Origin: DATKJS01 sp050015275
GTDB lineage: Bacteria > Acidobacteriota > Aminicenantia > Aminicenantales > Saccharicenantaceae
Assembly: GCA_050015275.1 (NCBI GenBank)
Contig: JBEKBS010000008.1
Span: 34,225-98,224, forward strand
Direction: 5' to 3'
Length of the DNA stretch: 64,000 nt
Position 1 is the first letter of the stretch; every line of letters begins with the position of its first letter. Shown here in pieces: positions 60,279-64,000 of the stretch. The position numbers were made by a program, and so were the translations under genes. The notes below the pieces were generated by a model. The model was not told the DNA's origin. It saw only the letters and a list, made by a program, of their open reading frames with translations, and searched no databases.

Positions 60279-61205
60279 TCATCCTTTATTCAATGCATGA
60301 CGGGAGAAGAACTCCCAGATGATATCGTTGGCGTCGATGTTCGCCGTTGCTTTGCCGAGGAGGCGCTCCGCCCGGCCCCGTCCCGGCCAGGTGTGGCCGC
60401 CGCCCCGGATCTCGTAGAGGACGACCTCGGATCCGCCCGGCTTCGGGGCGTAACGGTGCCGGATGACCACGGTCCCGTCCTTCGCCTTGTCGGGGAGCGC
60501 GACGGTTTCCGGCTGAGGGCCGGCCCCGTCGACGCGGACCCAGGCCGCGATCGTTTCAGGCACGGACCGGTGCTCGTTGCCGGGGGAGGTTTTCGGGCCC
60601 TTCCCGCCGTTCCACGGCACGAATTCGTCCTCGGTCCCGTGGAAATGGAGGACCGGCTTAGGGGTCTTGACGAGGGCGGGGTCGATGTCGAGAGTGCCCG
60701 CCACGGCCGCGACCGCGGCGATGAGGTCGGGCGCTTCGACGGCCATCCGGTAGGCCATCATGGCGCCGTTCGAAATGCCGGTCGCATAAACGCGGGCCGG
60801 GTCCCCGTTGCACGTCTTGAGGACGAAGGCGATGACCTCGCGGAGGAAGCCGATGTCGTCGATCCCCAGGGCCTGGGCGTATCCGCAGCAGGCGCCCGAG
60901 TTCCAGGTCAGGACGCGCGGCAGACGCCCCGACCCGTCGGGGTAGACGACGATGAACCCGGCTTTGGCGGCCTTCTCGTTGAGCCCGGAGAAACGGGCCA
61001 TCATTTCGCCGTCCGACGCTCCGCCATGAAGGGCCAGGACGACGGGAGGGGGCGGGCCGGCGACGGCTGTGGCCTCGGGGACGAAGACCCGAAAGATCCG
61101 CTCCATCCCCTTGAATTTGATGGAGTGGACTTTCTCGGCGGCCGCGAGGAACGGGGCAGCGGCCGAAAGAAGCACGAAGAGGGTGAGCAACGAAGGGATC
61201 TTCAT
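60279..61205 (-). CDS. Secreted PHB-depolymerase/LpqC-type esterase
   Basis: 308 residues with a signal peptide (SLLTLFVLLSAAAPFLAAA). Alpha/beta-hydrolase of the esterase-PHB/CE1 group: VVLALHGGASDG oxyanion region, nucleophile Ser in ATGISNGAMMAYRM, a Cys pair in SGACCGYAQ, an Asp in GTEDEFVPWNGG and the catalytic His in RGGGHTWPG. It should cleave esters outside the cytoplasm: polyhydroxyalkanoate, feruloyl or acetylxylan esters cannot be told apart. It is followed by the HtrA gene on the same strand. GAGGAGGA ribosome binding site. Confidence 0.86.
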   Translation of the reverse strand: MKIPSLLTLFVLLSAAAPFLAAAEKVHSIKFKGMERIFRVFVPEATAVAGPPPPVVLALHGGASDGEMMARFSGLNEKAAKAGFIVVYPDGSGRLPRVLTWNSGACCGYAQALGIDDIGFLREVIAFVLKTCNGDPARVYATGISNGAMMAYRMAVEAPDLIAAVAAVAGTLDIDPALVKTPKPVLHFHGTEDEFVPWNGGKGPKTSPGNEHRSVPETIAAWVRVDGAGPQPETVALPDKAKDGTVVIRHRYAPKPGGSEVVLYEIRGGGHTWPGRGRAERLLGKATANIDANDIIWEFFSRHALNKG

Positions 61206-61226
61206 GGTCCTCCTCTGACTTCCCCC

Positions 61227-61232
61227 ATTATA
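61227..61232 (-). promoter_or_regulatory. -10 box of the esterase-HtrA operon
   Basis: Perfect TATAAT, 21 nt before the ATG at 61205, with a poor -35 (ATTCCA at 17 bp). Confidence 0.5.
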
Positions 61233-61269
61233 CAGGACCGTCCGGAAAATGGAATGCGTCCGGGACGGT

Positions 61270-61298
61270 TTGGCGGAGCGGAAAGAACGTGATATAGT
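61270..61298 (+). promoter_or_regulatory. Promoter of the small acidic protein gene
   Basis: TTGGCG (61270-61275), 17 bp, TATAGT (61293-61298); an in-frame TTG at 61298 lies in the -10, so ATG 61325 is the start. Confidence 0.6.
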
Positions 61299-61324
61299 TG
61301 AGCGGAAACGGATTCGAGGATGCC

Positions 61325-61777
61325 ATGAAGATTGAACTGACGAAAGAACAACTGGGGAGCCTGACCAAGCTCGTCTTTCTCGGCAATTGGCTGGCCAACA
61401 GCTGGCGCAACGAGGACGTCATCGAGGAGTACGATGAGGTCGAGAGCCTCGTCCTGGCGGAAGCCGCGAAGCACGGCTTCGAGGATTACGTGGAGTTCGA
61501 CGAGGAGGAGAAAAAAGCCCTCCCGTCCCATGAGCTCGAGGAGAAACTGACCGAGACCGTCGATTTCTACAACGACAACACCTTCTGGGACCAGCTCATC
61601 TACCGCATGGCCGACCGCGACTACGTCCGGAAATACGGCGAAGAGGCCTTCGACGACCTGACCACGGACAAGGGCATGGACAAGGAACGGCCGCTCGTCG
61701 AAAAATACGAGAAGGAATTCAACGAGCACGGCCTGGAGCGGCAACTGACGAAAGGCCTCAGCGCGCCTTTTGTCTGA
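61325..61777 (+). CDS. Conserved acidic helical protein, unknown function
   Basis: About 150 residues, no signal or membrane segment, rich in Glu, Asp and Lys and almost entirely helical by eye (MKIELTKEQLGSLTKLVFLGNWLANSW first, then LAEAAKHGFEDYVEFDEEEKKALPS). No known motif seen. It has its own promoter and CGAGGA 4 nt before the ATG, and stands alone between a divergent esterase and a convergent hypothetical, which argues for a real gene. I cannot assign a role. Confidence 0.65.
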   Translation: MKIELTKEQLGSLTKLVFLGNWLANSWRNEDVIEEYDEVESLVLAEAAKHGFEDYVEFDEEEKKALPSHELEEKLTETVDFYNDNTFWDQLIYRMADRDYVRKYGEEAFDDLTTDKGMDKERPLVEKYEKEFNEHGLERQLTKGLSAPFV

Positions 61778-61825
61778 AGGGCAGGGATAAAGGCCGCCCC
61801 TTGCTGCCTGCTCCCTAAAAACTCT

Positions 61826-63175
61826 TCAAGGATTGATCTTTTCGCGCCACGTCCAGTCATCGTCCTTGTCCATGATGAGCTTTGTGATTTGATACGTCAT
61901 GCGGCCGCCGTCGTCCTTCTGGTTCGAGCCCAGGCTGTAAATCAGCAACTCACCGCTCTGGATCTTGTAGATGAGCGGCTTTCCGGTGAACGGGTCGATG
62001 GGGACCTCAGGCAGCAGATCTGGCACCAACGCGCCGAGGCTCTCGGGATAGCGCCCCGTCTTGTTCTTGTAGATCTTGCAGGCCAAGCCGGCCTTGGTCG
62101 TGAGCATCATCGCCTCAAGGGCCGCTTCTTTAAGAAAGACCCCGCGGAAGTCGGCAAACAGAACGCCCGTCGGCCTGTAATACCATGGGACGCGCTCGAG
62201 GTTCCGCTTGTTCAGGAATTCGTTCTGCTTGTAATACGGTTCAGGGGCGATCTTCTCCAGATCCCCATATCTTTTATGAACCCAGATGAATTGAGATTTA
62301 AGGACCGGCCGGACGAGCCAATAGAAGAATCTGTCAATTCCCTTCTCATCGCCTAATAAGCTGAGCGCCGCGGAAGCATCTCCCGGCTTGCCGCCGATCA
62401 CTTTAAGTCCCCACTCGAGTCCGATCAACCTTTCCGTGGGGATCCAGCGGACGGATTGATGACGCCAGAAATCAAAATTCATTTCATTCATCCAGGCGGC
62501 CAGGGTCGCCGAGTCGATCCCTCTTCCACGGGCGATCCGGTCGAAGCAGATGAGAAGGACCTTCATTTCGGACAGAGCGACGAGGTTGTTGAGCAGCCAG
62601 GGCTCGTCCATCAATTTTCGAACGAAGTGCATGCCGTTGCGGCACTCCTCGAGTCCCTCCCGGACCTGCCCGGCATCCGCTTGGAGAACCGCATCTATCC
62701 CGAGGAGCCGCGTGACCTGGATCGTTTTCATCGCCTTGACCTGTTCGATGGCCCAAGGGGCCTTCGTCCAATCCCCGAACCTCAGGCAAGGCCGGGCCGC
62801 GGCCTCGGCGATGAGCTCGAAAACCCTCCGGTTTTTTCCACACAGCCGGGCCAGGGTCTGCCGGGCCGCCTCATCAAAGGGTTTCCCGTCGAAAAAAGCT
62901 CCGACGGTATCAAAGGCGAGTTTTCGGTCTTTCTCGTCCGGAAGAATGAACAGAGCTTCGGCCGCTTTCCATAAGGGCGCCGCATTGTCAGGATCGGGGC
63001 AGCTCGGAGCGATGTCTTTTAGCGCCAGGGGGATGCCTTCCGCCTTAGCCTCGGCAAGATAGTTTTCCAGCTTTTTTCCCATTGCGTAATTGAATACCGC
63101 CCGGACGAGCAGGACGGCCGTCACGACGACAAGCAGGATCACAAGGACCTTAGTAAATATTTTCATTGTCTTCAA
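61826..63175 (-). CDS. Membrane-anchored protein of the ECF sigma operon, C-terminal T2SG-like segment
   Basis: 449 residues. One N-terminal TM anchor (VLVILLVVVTAVLLVRAVF), then a long helical extracytoplasmic part with no recognised domain. A final block reads GRYPESLGALVPDLLPEVPIDPFTGKPLIYKI, which resembles the C-terminal part of type II secretion pseudopilins (proline-rich DPFTGKPL turn and a loop of the kind that binds calcium). It is the third gene after an ECF sigma and a probable anti-sigma gene, so it may be regulated by or sense stress for them. Start ATG 63175 or 63166 overlaps the gene before it. Confidence 0.65.
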   Translation of the reverse strand: MKTMKIFTKVLVILLVVVTAVLLVRAVFNYAMGKKLENYLAEAKAEGIPLALKDIAPSCPDPDNAAPLWKAAEALFILPDEKDRKLAFDTVGAFFDGKPFDEAARQTLARLCGKNRRVFELIAEAAARPCLRFGDWTKAPWAIEQVKAMKTIQVTRLLGIDAVLQADAGQVREGLEECRNGMHFVRKLMDEPWLLNNLVALSEMKVLLICFDRIARGRGIDSATLAAWMNEMNFDFWRHQSVRWIPTERLIGLEWGLKVIGGKPGDASAALSLLGDEKGIDRFFYWLVRPVLKSQFIWVHKRYGDLEKIAPEPYYKQNEFLNKRNLERVPWYYRPTGVLFADFRGVFLKEAALEAMMLTTKAGLACKIYKNKTGRYPESLGALVPDLLPEVPIDPFTGKPLIYKIQSGELLIYSLGSNQKDDGGRMTYQITKLIMDKDDDWTWREKINP

Positions 63176-63593
63176 AATCCTCCCCTAAGAGTTCGGCTCG
63201 AAGATGGCCCAGGCGGGCCTGACGGGTGCTTGTCCGGTCAGCGATCAGCGTTTTTTCCCGGGCGAGCATCTTTGAGCTGATGGGATCCCCCAAGGCCTCG
63301 GCCAGCAATGGGCCTTCCTCGTCCGCCCGGCTTTCAGTCCGGCCCGATCCATCAAGAAGCGCCTGGAGGCGGCTCTGCTGCGTCCGGGAAAGGAGGCCGT
63401 CCGCGATGAGGATGAACGCCAGGGCGGCCGCGCATCCGACGAGGGTCTTCCAAAGCAGGGGAGTCATCCCCGCGTTGGAACGCCCCCGCGCCCGTGCTCT
63501 ATCCAATATTCTCTCCCGCAGTCCTTCGGGCGCCGGGCTCAGCTTGATGGATTTGATCAGATTTTCGACGTCCTGCATTTCTCGGTTCTTCAT
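63150..63593 (-). CDS. Probable anti-sigma factor, single-pass membrane protein
   Basis: 147 residues: a short cytoplasmic N-terminal part (MKNREMQDVENLIKSIKLSPAPEGLRERI), one TM helix (about 48-68, TLVGCAAALAFILIADGLL) and an extracytoplasmic tail. The gene starts inside the stop of the ECF sigma gene (4-bp overlap), the usual position of an anti-sigma factor. No zinc-binding HxxxCxxC motif, so a ZAS-type domain is absent and the call is by position and topology. Confidence 0.6.
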   Translation of the reverse strand: MKNREMQDVENLIKSIKLSPAPEGLRERILDRARARGRSNAGMTPLLWKTLVGCAAALAFILIADGLLSRTQQSRLQALLDGSGRTESRADEEGPLLAEALGDPISSKMLAREKTLIADRTSTRQARLGHLRAELLGEDFEDNENIY

Positions 63594-64000
63594 GCCTTCC
63601 CCTCCAGGGACGAGCGGAGCTTCTCGATCCCGTAACGGTACCGGCTGGCCGCCGTGTTGATCGACAGCCCGCAGACCGAGGCGATTTCCTTGAATGTGAA
63701 GTCCTGGAAGATTTTCAGGATGATGATTTCCTTCTGATCGTCCGGGAGCTCGGCGAGCGCCTTTGCCACGATGGCCGCCGAATTTTCGCCCGGTCCTTCG
63801 ATGACGGATCCCGGGCTATTGAATAGGCCGGGATTTTTCTGTTCGTCCGTGCGCTGCTTGATGCGCCGCGCAAGGTGACGGTTGGCCTCGTTCCTCAGGA
63901 CCCTAAAGACAAACGCCTTCGGATTCCTGACGAGCGCCCAGCGCACGGAGTACCTTGCCAGGCGGCAAAACGCCTCCTGGAGGACGTCTTCGGCGTCCTC
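63590..64000 (-). CDS. ECF-type RNA polymerase sigma factor, N-terminus cut by the window
   Basis: The frame is open to the window edge. Visible residues begin EDAEDVLQEAFCRLARY, the region 2.2-type segment that contacts the polymerase, continue through a region 2.4-like helix (FVFRVLRNEANRHLARRIKQR), and end with region 4 (LAELPDDQKEIIILKIFQDFTFKEIASVCGLSINTAASRYRYGIEKL), the -35-binding helix-turn-helix. It is probably controlled by the anti-sigma gene that overlaps it by 4 bp. The promoter and true start lie outside this window. Group not assigned. Confidence 0.88.
   Translation of the reverse strand, partial: EDAEDVLQEAFCRLARYSVRWALVRNPKAFVFRVLRNEANRHLARRIKQRTDEQKNPGLFNSPGSVIEGPGENSAAIVAKALAELPDDQKEIIILKIFQDFTFKEIASVCGLSINTAASRYRYGIEKLRSSLEGKA

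Overview
The window is about 64 kb of G+C-rich bacterial chromosome. It is densely packed with housekeeping and cell-envelope genes on both strands, often with 4-bp ATGA-type overlaps. I see no rRNA, tRNA, CRISPR array, phage or transposase gene. The organism has an outer membrane: bamA, a LolC/E and LolD pair, fabZ, an outer-membrane-type lipoprotein-sorting protein and a HtrA lipoprotein are present. It also carries a SpoIID-type protein, an S55 (SpoIVB-type) peptidase, RNase HIII, an archaeal-style Lon and an SDR-type threonine dehydrogenase. That mixture, with the base composition, suggests a deep-branching Gram-negative of the Acidobacteriota/Aminicenantes kind. This is inference from gene content, not a placement.

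Layout. 1-9.2 kb: the end of a DUF4382-like secreted protein with a strong terminator, a PilZ protein, an amino-acid permease, an ATP-grasp protein, a J-domain/ParA pair, a dicarboxylate-type symporter and RNA polymerase omega. 9.2-14.1 kb: an operon read leftward (tatD, yajQ, polyprenyl synthase, CYTH) and a DUF885 protein that has lost its presumed catalytic motif. 14.1-17.5 kb: a FabH-like synthase, an extended SDR and a divergent serine-palmitoyltransferase-like enzyme, possibly a sphingolipid-type pathway. 17.5-21.6 kb: a secreted S55 peptidase with a beta-propeller protein. 21.6-29.5 kb: efp, an amidohydrolase, rnhC, an AlaX-type editing protein, ribokinase and two MacB-type permeases without an ATPase. 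29.8-34.5 kb: a low-G+C YXWGXW protein, rluB and a Lon-type protease. 34.7-44.1 kb: an acetyltransferase-like gene, ribH, nusB, lysS, lolC/E, lolD, bamA and fabZ, facing a LolA-like gene. 44.3-48.4 kb: an extremely A+T-rich regulatory island driving a DUF1638-GAF-PAS-GAF-GGDEF protein, then a convergent NtrC-type regulator. 48.6-58 kb: a CbiX-like protein, an ABC-2 exporter, SpoIID, speE, tdh, an aromatic-amino-acid-lyase homolog with an Ala-Cys-Gly triad, and an SDR. 58-64 kb: an SPFH protein, a HtrA/esterase pair, and an ECF sigma/anti-sigma operon cut by the window end.

Promoters are unusually readable. At least twenty genes are preceded by TTGACA/TATAAT-type hexamers spaced 17 or 18 bp. 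In about six of them the -10 box ends only 7-14 nt before the start codon, implying leaderless or nearly leaderless mRNAs. Several apparent upstream start codons lie inside the promoter, so I moved those starts downstream. Cyclic-di-GMP signalling recurs (PilZ, YajQ and a GGDEF protein with an intact I-site), and envelope assembly dominates the gene content.
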